Shown: piece by piece, positions 34,777 through 47,965 of the stretch
How positions within the stretch are numbered: the stretch's first letter is position 1
Layout: each line of letters starts with the position of its first letter
DNA from: Manduca sexta
Taxonomy: Eukaryota > Arthropoda > Insecta > Lepidoptera > Sphingidae
Assembly (NCBI RefSeq): GCF_014839805.1
Contig: NC_051118.1
Location: 3,402,391 to 3,466,390 of the forward strand
Direction: 5' to 3'
DNA: 64,000 nucleotides
Made by a program: the position numbers and the translations under genes
The notes under the pieces: generated by a model
Databases searched by the model: none
Seen by the model: the letters and a program-made list of their open reading frames with translations, nothing else
Told to the model about the DNA's origin: nothing

Positions 34777-34859
34777 GTGTTTCGCCGGAGTCAGCGCCGC
34801 CTGCGCCCGCGCAGCTTGTCGCCGACGCCGCTACTAAATTCACCATCGGGGATTTCGAC
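34777..34859 (+). pseudogene. Duplicate of transporter exon 23750-23833 with 1-bp deletion
   Basis: 83 bp against 84; the deletion falls near the acceptor (gtgtttcg against gtgctctcg) and shifts the frame. It is best read as an assembly-copy error and not a decayed exon. Confidence 0.8.
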
Positions 34860-35965
34860 GTAAGCCCCTGTCTTACTTTCAGGTTTTATGTCGAAAATGT
34901 TTATACGATTACACAAATCATTATTCCTTTAAATCAGATATTATATTAAACTTTTCATTATAAAGTTCACAAATATAAAAGATGACTTCGATGAATATAT
35001 TGATGTGTGAATTTGTTGTTGTGTTGAAAGCTTATCAACCAATAATACTTTAATTGATCAATTATTAGAAAATTAGTATCTGATAAAAGTAATTAATCAT
35101 CTTCCCTTGTGGACGAAGCTAAGAACCAATTGATCTAAAAAGATTCCAATAATTTTAGATTCGTTAAGATTTTATAATTATTTATTTATAAAAGTTGCAT
35201 AATGTTACTGTAAATGAGTTTAAACATAACACTATTAAAATCACGATTCCGTATTTAACCCACAATTATCATGTTTAGATAATTTAATTGCATTGTTTGT
35301 ACTTTCGTGGTTAAATAAGCGTTGTGTATCGTTATAAATATTTTCGACTGTACATGAATGTCCAAACTAATATTTATATTTTATTAGGATTCTTCAAAAC
35401 CTGGTAATAAGGTTACTAATATTATATTCATCAATCATTAGATAAAATCTAAAAAAATATTCCCTAACATTTTTATTTTCAGTACTCATAACTTATTATA
35501 AATCCTTGTACAAATTGACAAAGAAGTCCTCAATTAATTTCACAAACTTAAAGGAACTATTTTTAAATACTGATAAATTCAATCAATTTCAAAACCATTA
35601 CATCCTATCTGAAGTATATTTTCCTCAAATTAAAACTAGAATAACTAAACTATCCTGGTGTCAGCTATTTTAAGTATAAACTGTATACTCCATATTGCCA
35701 ATTTTTTATTATTTTTCAATAGATTTACTAAGTGTATCATTGATCATATAATACGTTTATCCTGAACTGCTCATATTTAAATTAACAAAAACTATTTGTT
35801 AATACAGCCTACAAGTTTATTGAAAATAGTCGGAAAAGTATAAAGAAACTATTTGTTAACAGCCTGCAAGTGTATTGAAAAATAATCCAAAAGTATAAAG
35901 CTCAGTACAGTGTTGTCTACGGAAGCTAAGCTAGTGTGTGCTAAATGTGTAAATATTTTATTTAG

Positions 35966-36041
35966 AACGTGGAGAGCATGCGAGGAGCGCCCCAACAAGC
36001 GCCTGCCCGCCGGCATCGCGCGCAGTCGCCCCAAGAAATAA
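35966..36041 (+). pseudogene. Duplicate of transporter exon 24960-25034 with 1-bp insertion
   Basis: 76 bp against 75, with an extra base at 'gagcatgcgagg'. All other bases agree with the first copy. Confidence 0.8.
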
Positions 36042-36590
36042 ATGTTTGTGTTCTATATATTGCAGCTTTGCTTTTTGGCACGGAATGAAATTATATAAAA
36101 CATAATTTTAATTGTATTATAGCTTCTTTGCTGTGTTTATTGTAATAATTTAAGGTTACAGTAAGTTCATGCTTCGAATAACTTCGATGATTATTTTTAT
36201 GCAGATTTTTTTGGCACGGTTATAGTTTTTTTTTGACTTAGTGGTAAAAGTGTTCCGGAAGAAAATTAAGTTCAATATAGTTCACAGTTGTCCAATCCTA
36301 CGATTATTTTTGGATGTTATTCTTACCAATATAGATCAAGACTAAGTGTCAAAGAAACAAAAACAATCAATAATTAAGATTGGACAATTGTGTTGAGGCA
36401 TCGCATTAATTTAATTAATATTATGATTTTATAATAATATTTTTTCGATAGTTGCATCAGTAATTACATTAAAAGTAAAACTTAAAAACATTATTTCATA
36501 CATTTTTATGTTTCTTTTATCAACTAGCTTTTATGTTTCTATTTCCTATAACAATAAATTCAAAGTGACTCAAATTATATTTTTTTACAG

Positions 36591-36747
36591 AGCGACCTCA
36601 GAAAGCGACAGATGCGATGCACGCCCATTCGAAGATTCTAGCAGTAGTGACGAAGAAATATTAAATACTAAGAACACAGGGCGTCTAGCTATGAAACCTA
36701 TAGGTCGCAAGCCGACGGCGTTTAAAATGGACGTCGTCGACGACTGA
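36591..36747 (+). pseudogene. Duplicate of transporter exon 25582-25737 with 1-bp insertion
   Basis: 157 bp against 156, with an extra C at 'agcgacctcag'. The rest is identical. Confidence 0.8.
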
Positions 36748-37316
36748 CCGTTGCATTTCAATTCCTTTTAAATAGCGTAATTTATTTTTTTAAATTTAGT
36801 AGAAACGGTGCGATTTGGACACGACAGTAAATTAAAAATAATTTTGAATTTTTTAAATTATTTCCATAGATTAAATAACGGTAATTTAAATTCGAAATAC
36901 GAACATAATCCATGAAATCGTGTCTATTTAGTATCCGCCCAGACAATTTATAGGATTTGTGCCTGTAATACAGATGGTATTAATTAGTGGCATTATGTTA
37001 GTTTGTGATGATTGGCAATACGTGGTTGGCATACAACTGAAAAAATACACCAAAAACTAAATGGACTGCCTGTTCAAAGAAAAAACTAAAAATTTGAAGG
37101 AAGAACAGTGCGTATAAGTGCATCAGAGCGAGTAAGGTATAGAGGTAAACAAGTGCAACTTCTTAGAAATTATAAACTGTAGACTGTAGTGTTACTAGTG
37201 CTAATAATAAATATTGGTTTTATGTGAAAGAGTGTCTTTATTGTGTGAACCCGGACTCTTAGCACACACACTACACCAGAGCACCCCCAAACATTGGTCC
37301 TTCGCGAGCCAGATAG

Positions 37317-37532
37317 AGTTCAGTGACCTCTATCAAGTAAAAGGTCAGGGACTTCTACGATACAAAGTTCAGTGACCTCTACCAAGCAAAAGTTCAGTGA
37401 CTTTACCAAGCAAAGTTCAGTGACTTCTACCAAGCAAAAGTTCAGTGACCTCTACCAAGCAAAAGTTTAGTAGTGACTTTTACCAAGCAAAAGTTCAGTG
37501 ACTTCTACAAAGCAAAGTTCAGTGTCCTCTAC
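37317..37532 (+). repeat. Minisatellite in the BEL leader, copy 2
   Basis: Same 22-24-bp tandem array as 26310-26525, differing by small indels. Confidence 0.85.
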
Positions 37533-37707
37533 TGTCAGTTCACCAGTCACCATACGTTGCGGGTCGCAGCGCTACGTGCAGCAGCGGGTCCAGCAACTTC
37601 ATTGGAACCATCAAGTACAAGCAACCGAGCAGAGCAGAGCAGTATTTATTAATATTTATTATTTTATTTATTTGTTAATTAAGTAGTTAATTTAATAGTT
37701 GTTAACA

Positions 37708-40700
37708 ATGCAAGGGCTCGTCAATGCACAAGTTAACATACATAATTCTATTAATAGAGGTTTAATTAATTTCAAAAAGAGTCCTAAAGATCGTATCACA
37801 AAAGAATACGTAGAAACAAGAATTAACAATTTAGAAATAGACTGGCAAACTTTTAAAGCAAATAACCTCAAATTGTATGAAAACTCGAAATTAGAAGAAA
37901 TAGAAAAGTCAATTTATGTTACGCAAAACATTTTACGAAAATTGTGAGGAAAATTACTTTATTTATAAGTCTTTGTTAGCATCCAATTTATCAGAAAAGG
38001 TGGAACAACCAACCAGTAACAATAATAAAGGCAATCAGTCGAACACAAATTCAGCAGCAAAGTTATCGAAAATTAAGATTCCAACCTTTTCTGGTAATTA
38101 TTCTGAATGGACAACATTTCGTGATTTATTTACTTCATTAGTACACAATGATAATAGTTTAGATGATGTACAAAAGTTACACTATTTAAAAACGCATTTA
38201 GTAGGCGAAGCAGAAAAGCTTTTAAGAAACACTCCTGTTACGAGCGCCAATTACAGTCGTTGTTGGTCGTTATTAGAAAAGCGTTATAACAACAAAAAAT
38301 ATTTAGCCAATTGCATTCTCAAACGGTTATTCAGCCAAAAGCGAATGAATGCTGAATCGGCGTCTGCTATAAAAGATTTATTAGACACCACCAATGACTG
38401 TTTGGACGCATTAAAAAATATTGGTGTTGATGTAACCACATGGGATATCATGATCATTCACCTTATATCGTTTAAGTTAGATACTGAAACGCGTAAGCAA
38501 TGGGAACTGAAAACCGCTGATGATCAATCGAACGATTTACCTACATTAGATCAGTTAAAAGAATTTATGGAAAGTCGTTTTCGTGCATTCGAAAATATAG
38601 AATTTAAGAAAGTACAAACGCAACATGCAACTGCTGACTCCAACCGTCCACATACGAAAGTATTAATAGCCACAAATAGGTTATGCGAATTCTGCAATGA
38701 CAAGCACAAACTTTGCTTTTGTAAAAAGTTTGCAAACGAGGATTATGCAGTACGACGCGATTTCGTCAGTAAAAAATCTATATGTTTTAATTGTTTGGGC
38801 AGTAATCACAGTGCATACACCTGTAGAAACCCAGCTCGTTGTAAAATATGTAACAAAAGGCACCATTCTCTACTGCATTCACCAACTGATACATCAGAGC
38901 AAAGAAAAATGAATCTGATACAGTAAAGTCTCCAATAGTTTCGTGCTATGCGACTCGCAAGACCTTCAGGCCCAGACAAGTTTTATTAGCCACAGCGTTA
39001 GTGCATGCCGAGTCAGGATTAGGAAATCATTCAACACTAAGAGCTTTGGTTGATCAAGGGTCACAAGCTTGTTTTATAACGGAAGCAGCAGTTCAATTAT
39101 TACGTCTAAAGGAAAACCCTGCAAATGGTATTATTACGGGTTTGGGAGGAGAACACTGTATGAAATCGAGATACATGGTTACAATCACAATAAGATCAAG
39201 AGTCGACATAAACTTTGAACTGCAAATTGAAGCCTACGTGTTGAAAAATATTACGTCATGTCTGCCTGAAAGGAAATTAGAGCCATTTGATTGGATAGAA
39301 ATAAATGGTTTATATTTGGCAGATCCGGAGTTCAACATTCCGAACAAAATTGATATGTTGTTTGGAGCCAATGTGTACAGCCACATACTAAAAGAAGGCA
39401 TGAAGAGGAGTCCAAACGGAAACTTTATTGCTCAAAGTACGAAGCTCGGATGGATAATATCAGGCACTGTCAATGAGAGGTCAAGCGAAGATAAAGAAAA
39501 TTCGAACGTTATTTCAGTATTGCATACTAGAGCAGAAGAAGACATTTTAAAGAAATTTTGGGAATTAGAGGAACAATTACCAAGATCAACATGGTCAGAA
39601 GAAGAACAAGCCTGTGAAGAGATTTTCAAAAGGACAACAAATAGAACACCGGAAGGGCGATATATTGTAAATTTACCCTTCCGAGAAGATTTTGCCCAAT
39701 GTCAAAACAATGGATCATTGGAGATAGCAATAGCTAAGTTCAAATCATTGGAAAAAAGACTCTCGAAAGACTTGGAACTCAAGGCCAGTTATAAGGAAGT
39801 GATTAACGAATATTTACAACTAGGGCACATGCGAACAGTTGAAGAAAAGGACGAAAAGGCACACGAAGCAGTATATTTACCCCATCATGCTGTTGTACGA
39901 ATGGATAAATCAACCTCAAAGGTTCGAGTAGTATTTAATGCTTCCAGCAAGAATAAGCGAGGGGTTTCATTAAACGATTGTTTAATGGTAGGTCCTAAAT
40001 TGCAGCCAGATTTAAGACATTTAGTTTTTCGATGGAGAATCTATCCAATTGTTATGGTGGCGGACATTGTCAAAATGTATCGTCAAGTTCGGATAGCAGA
40101 ACAAGATGCTAAATTTCAACGCATTGTGTGGCGCGATAATCCTGAAGATAAAATTAAGGAATTTGAATTAATGACAGTCACATTTGGTACCGCTTCAGCA
40201 CCTTACTTAGCGGTTAGGGCATTACAACAATTAAGTGATGATGAAGCAAAGGATTACCCAATAGCCGCACCACAAGTAAAAGAATCATTCTACATGGATG
40301 ACTTAATGACTGGATGTTTTGACACTAAGGAAGGAGCCTCACTTTATAAAGAGATGAACGATTTACTTTTAAGAGGTGGATTTCAGCCACAAAAATGGAA
40401 CAGTAACAATGGAGAATTATTGTCATACTTCCCAACACAAAGTAATAAACAAGAGTTATATGGGCAGAAAGACAATATAGAAAAGAACACAGAAAAGTTC
40501 AGTAAAGAAATTAAAATAGACGACATTACGAAAATATTAGGTCTTACATGGGACCGTTGCGAAGATAATTTTAGATATTCTGTGAATTTACCCAAGAAGA
40601 GTGAACCAGAAACAAAAAGGTCAATTATGTCTACAATCGCCCGATTATATGACCCACTGGGATGGATTGCACCGAGTGTGATAGTTGCAAAAATCTTTAT

Positions 40701-42866
40701 TCAAAAGTTATGGTTGGCAGGTGTCGATTGGGACGAACCCATTTCAGCAGATTTAAAGGAAAGTTGGGACGATTATCGAAGTCAGTTACCAAAATTATCT
40801 GAAGTTCGTATTCCACGATGGTTACATATAAAGAAAGATACTGCTGACATAGAACTCCATGGATTTTGTGACGCATCAAAATTAGCGTATGCTGCTGTGA
40901 TTTATGTAAGAATAGTAGAAGATGATGGCAAGATACATGTCTCATTGTTAACATCCAGAACAAGAGTTGCGCCGATCAAGCAAGTTAGCATTCCACGCTT
41001 AGAGCTATGTGGTGCAGTACTGCTAGCAAAATTGTTAGCCGAAGCAGCTGAAATACTAAGAATAAAGAAGAATAAGATAAGGGCATGGACTGATTCAACA
41101 GTAGTTCTTGCATGGCTAAGTAGCCACCCCAGTAGATGGAAGACCTTCGTAGCAAATCGAGTCTCCGAGATATTAACAACACTAGACTCGTCTCAATGGT
41201 ATCATGTGTCATCCAAAGAAAATCCTGCAGATTGTGCTTCAAGAGGAGTTCAACCGGCCTCGTTACCAGAGAATACGCTTTGGTTTTCAGGTCCTTCACT
41301 TCTTAAAGAAAAGATGATAATATACAAAAGACCAAACGATCTAAAAGTTGATCTGGAAGAAGCTATAAAGGTACATCTTAATAAAACTGAAGATGATAGC
41401 ATTATACAACGATATTCATCATTACAGAGGTTGATACGAGTCATAGCATACTGTCGACGGTTTTATAAAAGAAAAGAATACAATAAATTAGACTTAAGCA
41501 AAACCGAGATAGACAAAGCGTTATTGTGTTGCATACGAAAAGTTCAGAAGCAGGAATTTTGGGAAGAATATACGCAACTGCAAAAGAACAATAAGGAGTT
41601 CAAGTTAAAAGGAAGCAAGATAAGTGCATTAGGTCCCTATCTCGATGAAAAGGGATTAATCAGAGCTACAGGAAGGTTAGAAAAGTCACAATTAGATGAA
41701 CAAACGAAACACCCTATAATTTTTACCCTCACAACCTCACATTTGACAAATTTGATAGTGGCAGATGCTCATAAGGCTACGTTACATGGAGGTATTCAAC
41801 TAACAATAAATTATTTAAGGACAGCTTATTGGATTATAAAAGCAAAAGGTATTGTCAAGCAACACATAAATAAGTGTGTAAAGTGTGTCCGACAAAATGC
41901 AAAAATTCGAACGCAGTTTATGGGATCTTTACCATCAGTTCGTTGTACTCCAGCTAGAGCATTTAGTAACAGCGGAGTAGACTACGCGGGACCCATCAAT
42001 ATAAGAACAAGTAAAGGAAGAGGAAATCATTCCTACAAAGGTTATATTTGTCTATTTGTATGTATGTCCACACGTGCTATACACTTAGAATTAGTTAGCG
42101 ACATGAGTACTCAAGCATTTTTAGCAGCCTTCAGAAGGTTCGTGTCCAGGCGCGGTCATTGTTCCCATTTATGGAGTGATAATGGCACAACGTTCGTAGG
42201 TGCCTCCAAGGAACTTAAACAATTAGTTAAGGCAGCTCACAAGTCGGCTGCTGCGGAATTAGCAACCCATGGCACAGAATGGCACTTTATCCCGCCTCAC
42301 GCGCCCAACTTTGGAGGTCTTTGGGAAGCGGGCATAAAATCGACAAAATTTCACCTCAAGCGAGTTATTGGTGATTCAATGCTCACGTTTGAAGAAATGA
42401 CCACACTGCTTAACCAAATAGAAGCTTGTTTAAACTCTAGACCAATAACGGTCATGGACAACACCGACGTGATTGAACCTCTTCCATTAACACCAGGACA
42501 TTTTCTAATAGGCGAACCATTAGTTGCAGTGCCTGATCCTAATTATGAAAGTTCGAAGATCAATTCACTTAGTAGATGGCAGTTACTTCAAAAATGTATC
42601 AAAGCTTTTGGCGACGTTGGAGTAATGAATATTTAACAAATCTCTTACACAGATATAAATGGACTAACAAAGTCCCAGAACCAAACATAGGAGATATAGT
42701 ACTAATTAAGGAAGACGACTTACCACCTAGTCGATGGTTGTTAGGTCGAATACTAGAAAAACACCCAGGGCAAGATCAAATTACTCGTGTGGTTACATTA
42801 CGCACCAAGTCGTCAATCATCAAACGACCTACGTCCAAACTATGTATTTTACCTGCTAATGAGTGA
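37708..42866 (+). pseudogene. BEL/Pao gag-pol polyprotein, nearly open (copy 2)
   Basis: Retrotransposon polyprotein. Gag-like part 37708 to about 38930 with cysteine knuckles; protease, reverse transcriptase (YMDD at 40291-40302), RNase H and integrase form one open stretch 39001-42636; the DUF5641-type C-terminus is read in another frame at about 42605-42866. Frame breaks occur near 37932 (extra T) and 38908 (missing A), where copy 1 is open. The break at about 42605 (one T short in a T run before ggcgacgttgg) is shared by both copies and may be a real inactivating change. Integrase HHCC, the SDNGTTF core and PPHAPNFGG are all preserved. Recent insertion is suggested by the intact target duplication. 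Confidence 0.9.
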
Positions 42867-43108
42867 CTGTTATTACTAAGTTAGAATTATTTGTAAGTAT
42901 TAGTTAAGGTTTTCTGTATTTGTTACCAAATCAATGCTAATTTAGTTGTCATTAAGTTAAGTTTATTTAGGATATTGTCATACTTGTTTATATTCGCTCA
43001 TTGATAAGTACAAATGTAATGTAGTACATTTATATTGCCATGGTGGGCGGAGTCCAACATTTGAATTGTGAAGATCATTTCGTCACTAAATGGTCTTGGT
43101 GGGCGGCA

Positions 43109-43543
43109 TGTTCAAAGATCAAATAATAAAATAGACAATTTAATCCATCGAAAACTAAAAGATGGCGTTGTAATAAGTAATGACGTACATTAGTTATAAA
43201 TTAGGGCAATAGATGGCGCTGTACAATTTCTTTAATTTTGTACATCGCGATGTCAAGATTCTCCGACCCATATGTATAAGGGTTGGGGAATCTTGCCTCG
43301 TCAGTTCGGGAATCCAAAGCAACCATGTAAATCAGAGCGAGTAGTGAAGGAAGAACAGTGCGTATAAGTGCATCAGAGCGAGTAAGGTATAGAGGTAAAC
43401 AAGTGCAACTTCTTAGAAATTATAAACTGTAGACTGTAGTGTTACTAGTGCTAATAATAAATATTGGTTTTATGTGAAAGAGTGTCTTTATTGTGTGAAC
43501 CCGGACTCTTAGCACACACACTACACCAGAGCACCCCCAAACA
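43109..43543 (+). repeat. 3' LTR, copy 2 (full length)
   Basis: TGTTCAAA to CCCCCAAACA, followed by target repeat CTGCC. It is the reference length for the LTR. Confidence 0.92.
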
Positions 43544-44171
43544 CTGCCATTACTCGTGAAGTCATGAAGATATAAACACCTGAATTAGGTATATCAAGTA
43601 TTAATTATGAGGGGTATTTAAATAAATTGCGTTCTAAAACGAAAGGATAGAAGGTCGTTTTCGCTTGGCAATATATAATAGCTAAGTAAATTGAGGACAC
43701 TATCGTTTGGGAGGTTATTTTTTGTAAGTATTTAGAAAGACATACAAAAACTCTGTCTATACGATAGTGTGCTCAAGTTTGCCGGCCATTATTCTGAAAT
43801 GAGATAAACAAACTGTTTTATCAGTGGTTTTTAGCTTCGAACGATACGAGGCTGGACTGAAATGTTAAATTTCATGACGCATAATGCCACTAACAGGCGT
43901 AGAGTTCATATCAAACACAAAGTGTCTTGATACGGTGTCGGCGATTTTTTCAATTTACAAAAATAGAGCTAAGTTGTTGACGATTTATAGCGAATTGTTG
44001 AAATCATGGTAATTCCTATACGTGGCCGTTTGTGTGGAACATACTTTAGTCTTTAAAATTATAGCGATTTGAGTGTTGAACTTGCAATTATAATGTGTGC
44101 CATAAAATTCTTGAATGGTGCATAAACATTTACGCCTGTATTCATAGACGTTATTTATTCAGGGAAGGAGC

Positions 44172-44390
44172 ATGGAGAAGTGGTGTGGAATAGAATGTCG
44201 ACTGACGACAGATGATTACCCCAAGACAGTCGACATAATTATGCCGACCTGTTGTAACCGGATATACTTATACACCCTGATTCCTGAACGGGACAAACTT
44301 AAGTGGGCTACTATAGCGGGTTTAAATATCTTGTATACGGTCGCTATCCGGGCGGATATATATCCTACCACCAGCAAAAAGAACGTTGTC
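44172..44390 (+). repeat. Unclassified repeat family A, copy 3
   Basis: Carries 'agaatgtcgactgacga', 'acagtcgaca', 'attatgccgacctgttg', 'aaccggatatact', 'ggtcgctatccgggcggat' and 'taccaccagcaaaa' in the family order. Confidence 0.7.
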
Positions 44391-44404
44391 TATTAGAATT
44401 TATA

Positions 44405-44595
44405 CAATGTGGCAATAGGCTCGCTCTTTTCACATAACGGGAAGGAACATTGGCGAAGTACGTGCCATGCTTGCACCCCTGCCTACCCCTTCGGGAAGTG
44501 GAATAATCCAGTATCACTGCCCGACCTGGGATTCGAACCTAGAAACTCAGAGCGATGTCGTAATGCGCACGGAATACAACTACGCAATTAGACAT
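44405..44595. repeat. Rearranged family B SINE
   Basis: The first half is in forward sense ('ggcaataggctcgctc', 'tacccc-ttcggg'). The second half is in reverse sense ('gcccgacctgggattcgaac', a B-box complement). This suggests an inversion or two juxtaposed fragments. Confidence 0.55.
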
Positions 44596-45575
44596 TTTAC
44601 TAAGTTTATAAAACTTTTTCTTTAGTTAATGTGCCAGGTAATAAATACCTACTGCTCTAATTGGATATATTTCTTAACAACGACATTAAATTTGCATTGT
44701 ACTTCAAGTAAGTTTCACACAAACAAAACGTGCAATTTAGTCCTACTATAAGTAACTAGATACAAGATTTAGAATTAAACATCTCACCACCTTAACAGCT
44801 GAGTCATGGCTTAACAACGAACTTGCGATTTTGGACGGTTTACTCCTAATAATACGTGTCAAATTTATTCGAAATTTAAATGGAACGCGGAATTACGCCT
44901 TTTTAATATAAAAATAAAAAGTATGACGTAAGAATTAATATTCGTTTTTTTTTTTAAATAAATTGTCTATGGAATTTTGTAGAGTTTTTTGCAGAGATAA
45001 AGTAAATGTTCTTTTTTTAAAATCGATTCATAAGAAATTTGGCAAACGACTTTTTGTGGAGATACAGATGGTTGTAAACGCACGACTGCATCGCTACTAA
45101 AGCTTGACGCATTTGCATCGCGCGACAGAACTAAATATTATTGTTGCATCCAAGTTTTGAATATTATGAAAAAGAACAATGGAAGCAGAAAGCGATGGAG
45201 TTTTAAGAATTGGTGCTGAAGAGCGATGAAAAATTGTTGTTAACTTTTTGAAGGCTTACAGGATTCCGTTCTTAGTATTTACATGGCGGTATCACTACAA
45301 AAAGTCGCTTACGCTTCCTTTTTAAAAATTATGAATAATATATTTGTATTCGTATTTTTGTCAACGTTATAAGTCAAAAGATCGTTAAATTCGCTTCTAA
45401 ATTTTCAATTGAACTAAAATCGCAAACGCAAGACACAAAATCGATGGTTTCGATTCTATTGCCAATCTTAAGCCACGACTTTATAGTGTACAAGCACTTT
45501 AAAAGGTAGAGAGGACGAAATATTGTTAAAAATCGTTGCTATAATAGAAATTAAGACGCTCTACGAACAGGAAGA

Positions 45576-45708
45576 ATTATATTGATTCAGTTTGGACGTA
45601 CTTAAAATCTATGACGGGGCTTTGACCCCCCATAGATAAAGTATTATGCACTTGTTTAAAATTGATATAGATAAATAGCAGCGAAATTTACAACTGAATC
45701 AATATAAT
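45576..45708. repeat. Nested inverted repeat
   Basis: Outer arms ATTATATTGATTCAGTT (45576-45592) and its exact complement (45692-45708). Inside is a second hairpin ATCTATG...CATAGAT (45607-45637) with GGGG facing CCCC. Confidence 0.65.
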
Positions 45709-47709
45709 TGCTGAGCAAATGTTCCTTCGTGTATTAAATTTAATAAAAAAAAAACAATAACTCACATTAATTGAAAATAGATATAATTCGTTAAATCACA
45801 GCGATGCTAGTCATTTGTTTAGTGTAGAACATTTGTATGTTAGTTTTCAAGCGTAGAACGCACACGAGTTATGTGAGGCAGACTATGTAAAATTAATTAT
45901 TTTGTAATTAGAAAAAAAATTATGTGCACTGGCTGCATAGACTGAGATTATGTTTAAAAATATAGAGCATAATATAATAAAAAAAAAACATGATTAGAAC
46001 AAAAGTATTCTTATTTAAACGAAGATGTTTTTCTCAAAAAAGACATAATCAAAAGAGTACAAAACTACTGAATTATCTATACCAAGTAAAATATAACTTA
46101 TTGTAAATGTCGATAGGAGTTCCAAATTACTTTTTATTATCGACTAAAGAAAATTACATTAGAAATCTTTATAATTTATTCGTGACTGTGACCTTTTAGT
46201 TATAGCAACAATTATATACACTGCCTGCCTCCCAGAACTGAAGTAATAATCGCTGTATAAAACTAACATAGTTAAACATTTTATTGACTTTCTTAAAGAA
46301 AGCCTGCGACAGGTTTATGAAGCTTATTATTAGATATTTTAAATCATGTTTGTATTATAAAACGAGTTTTGAACTTATTTTCATTGTATTTTATAAAGGT
46401 TGATTCTGTTCAGGCACTAGCTACTTTGAATATTGCACTTCGGGTGTTATGTATTATAAAAGAAGAACTAATTAAATAAATCGATGTGAAGTAAATAATA
46501 TTGTTAATATTTCCTAAAAATACTCGTATGAAAAGTCTATTTATTCTAGTTTAAGACGTTATCTTTAAATTACTTCTGACATTAGGAATACGTTGAAATG
46601 ATCACAAGCTTTTTGCAATTCATTTTAAATTGCCACTCATATTCATATCCTGATGTGACTGAGAAAGCATCGATAGAGCGGTGTCTTGAATGATTAATAA
46701 TTATGAACAATTGAATAAAAGGTATTATTTATTTCACATCGGTTGCCTCAAGAGCGAATTCAGGGAACCTAAAAATTTCAACACTAGTATATTTTTTATT
46801 TAAATGAGAATACATTGACTGCTGCTCGCACATCTGTTGCGTAAAAACGCATGATACCAGTGCGGCATCACATGCCTATCGTGATATAATAAGTGCTACA
46901 TTAGTGGGCAAAACATACTGTTTTGTGTAGCCGATGCGAACACAACAGTTGTGTAAAGCGCACTGGTGTAGCGCTCTTTTTCACACGCTAGGCATGTGGA
47001 TTTACACTGGTATTGGGGTTCACTACGCAAGTGCGTTATAACACACTTAGTATGTGTTTTTTTTTGTTTTTTTTTATTTATTCGGGATAAGAAACGGTTA
47101 CACATTATAACGTCTAAAAAAAACAAATACATAAATGCGCACCCAGCACAATTATCCACAGCATATATAAAAATGTGTTGTTTTATACAAACAATATTTT
47201 TTTATTTTGACGCCGCATGATTATTCCTACTCGTTATGCGCCTCTGATTTACTTAACATCAAATAACCCTGGACCATTATCCCTGAATTCGCCCCTGTTC
47301 GAATATATTTTTCAAATAATTTGCATTACACGAAATATAACAGCACATTTGAAAAGACATTGCTCGCGAGAGCCATTGATTCTGTAGTTTGGGACTCGTC
47401 GTCCCCCTCTAGATTTAGATAAACCGATGAATTAATATTAAGACAATTGTAACATTTTCAAACGCAAAATAAAATAAAGCCATCTTAATTTGTTGTTTAT
47501 TTCCTTCATTATTATTTGCTTTATATCCCATATCGAACAACATTGGTATTTTAGGTTATCCAGAACATAACTGCAAGTACTGAAAGGCAACATATTTTCT
47601 AAAATGAGTGCTTCAGAGGAGTAGTTGTAACACATTGGACGAACGGCCTGTCAATAAATCGCAATTTACATATTTAATTGGTATTTTGGTATTGTTGTAT
47701 AATAATATA

Positions 47710-47965
47710 AGCCCTGTATTATATACTGTGCCAATGCTGGGCACAGGCCTCTACTACTGAAAGGGATAACCGTTAGTCCACCACGTCCTCAAAATATCTA
47801 TAGAAAACTTTAGGTATGCAGATTCCCTCATTTTCCTTCACTGTTAAAGCAAGCGATAACCTACAAAGAATACACAAATAACTAGAAAAGTCAGAGGGTG
47901 CGTGTCCTTCGGTTTAGGACTACTGACATACGTCACGGTGCGGCAGTGCATTCCTCTTCCAACTA
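47710..47965 (+). repeat. SINE-like repeat family C copy
   Basis: Has 'ccctgtattatatactgt', 'ctgggcacaggcc', 'tctactactgaaaggg', 'ttagtccaccacg' and 'cgtgtccttcg' in the same order as 10005-10325. Confidence 0.7.

Larger units (their letters stand above)
33032..43543 (+). repeat. Second assembled copy of 22170-32531
   Basis: Collinear with 22170-32531 throughout: MITE remainder, transporter exons, flanks, BEL element with the same 5' LTR deletion. The differences are mostly 1-base indels, often in homopolymers, plus one 183-bp block (33736-33918) absent from the first copy. It is interpreted as a duplicated contig end or second haplotype and not a genomic duplication. Confidence 0.85.
37071..43543 (+). 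mobile_element. BEL/Pao LTR retrotransposon, assembled copy 2 (both flanks visible)
   Basis: 5' LTR 37071-37293 (223 bp, deleted), primer-binding region from TTGGTCCTTCG at 37294, gag-pol 37708-42866, 3' LTR 43109-43543 (435 bp). The 5-bp target duplication CTGCC is present on both sides (37066-37070 and 43544-43548), as expected for BEL/Pao. Two 'tggtgggcgg' purine tracts precede the 3' LTR. There is no related sequence beyond the right repeat, so this copy gives the element's true boundaries. Confidence 0.93.

Noticed and set aside
33032..37070. A second, paralogous SLC6 transporter gene 3' end
   Set aside because: Only the duplicated last exons exist, each with a single indel and identical flanks; an assembly copy explains them better.
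37071..43543. Two independent BEL insertions
   Set aside because: Identical flanking sequence, target site and 5' LTR deletion mean a single insertion seen twice.
47000..47220. Small open frames on both strands near 47 kb
   Set aside because: Low-complexity T/A tracts; no domain, splice or conservation signal visible.
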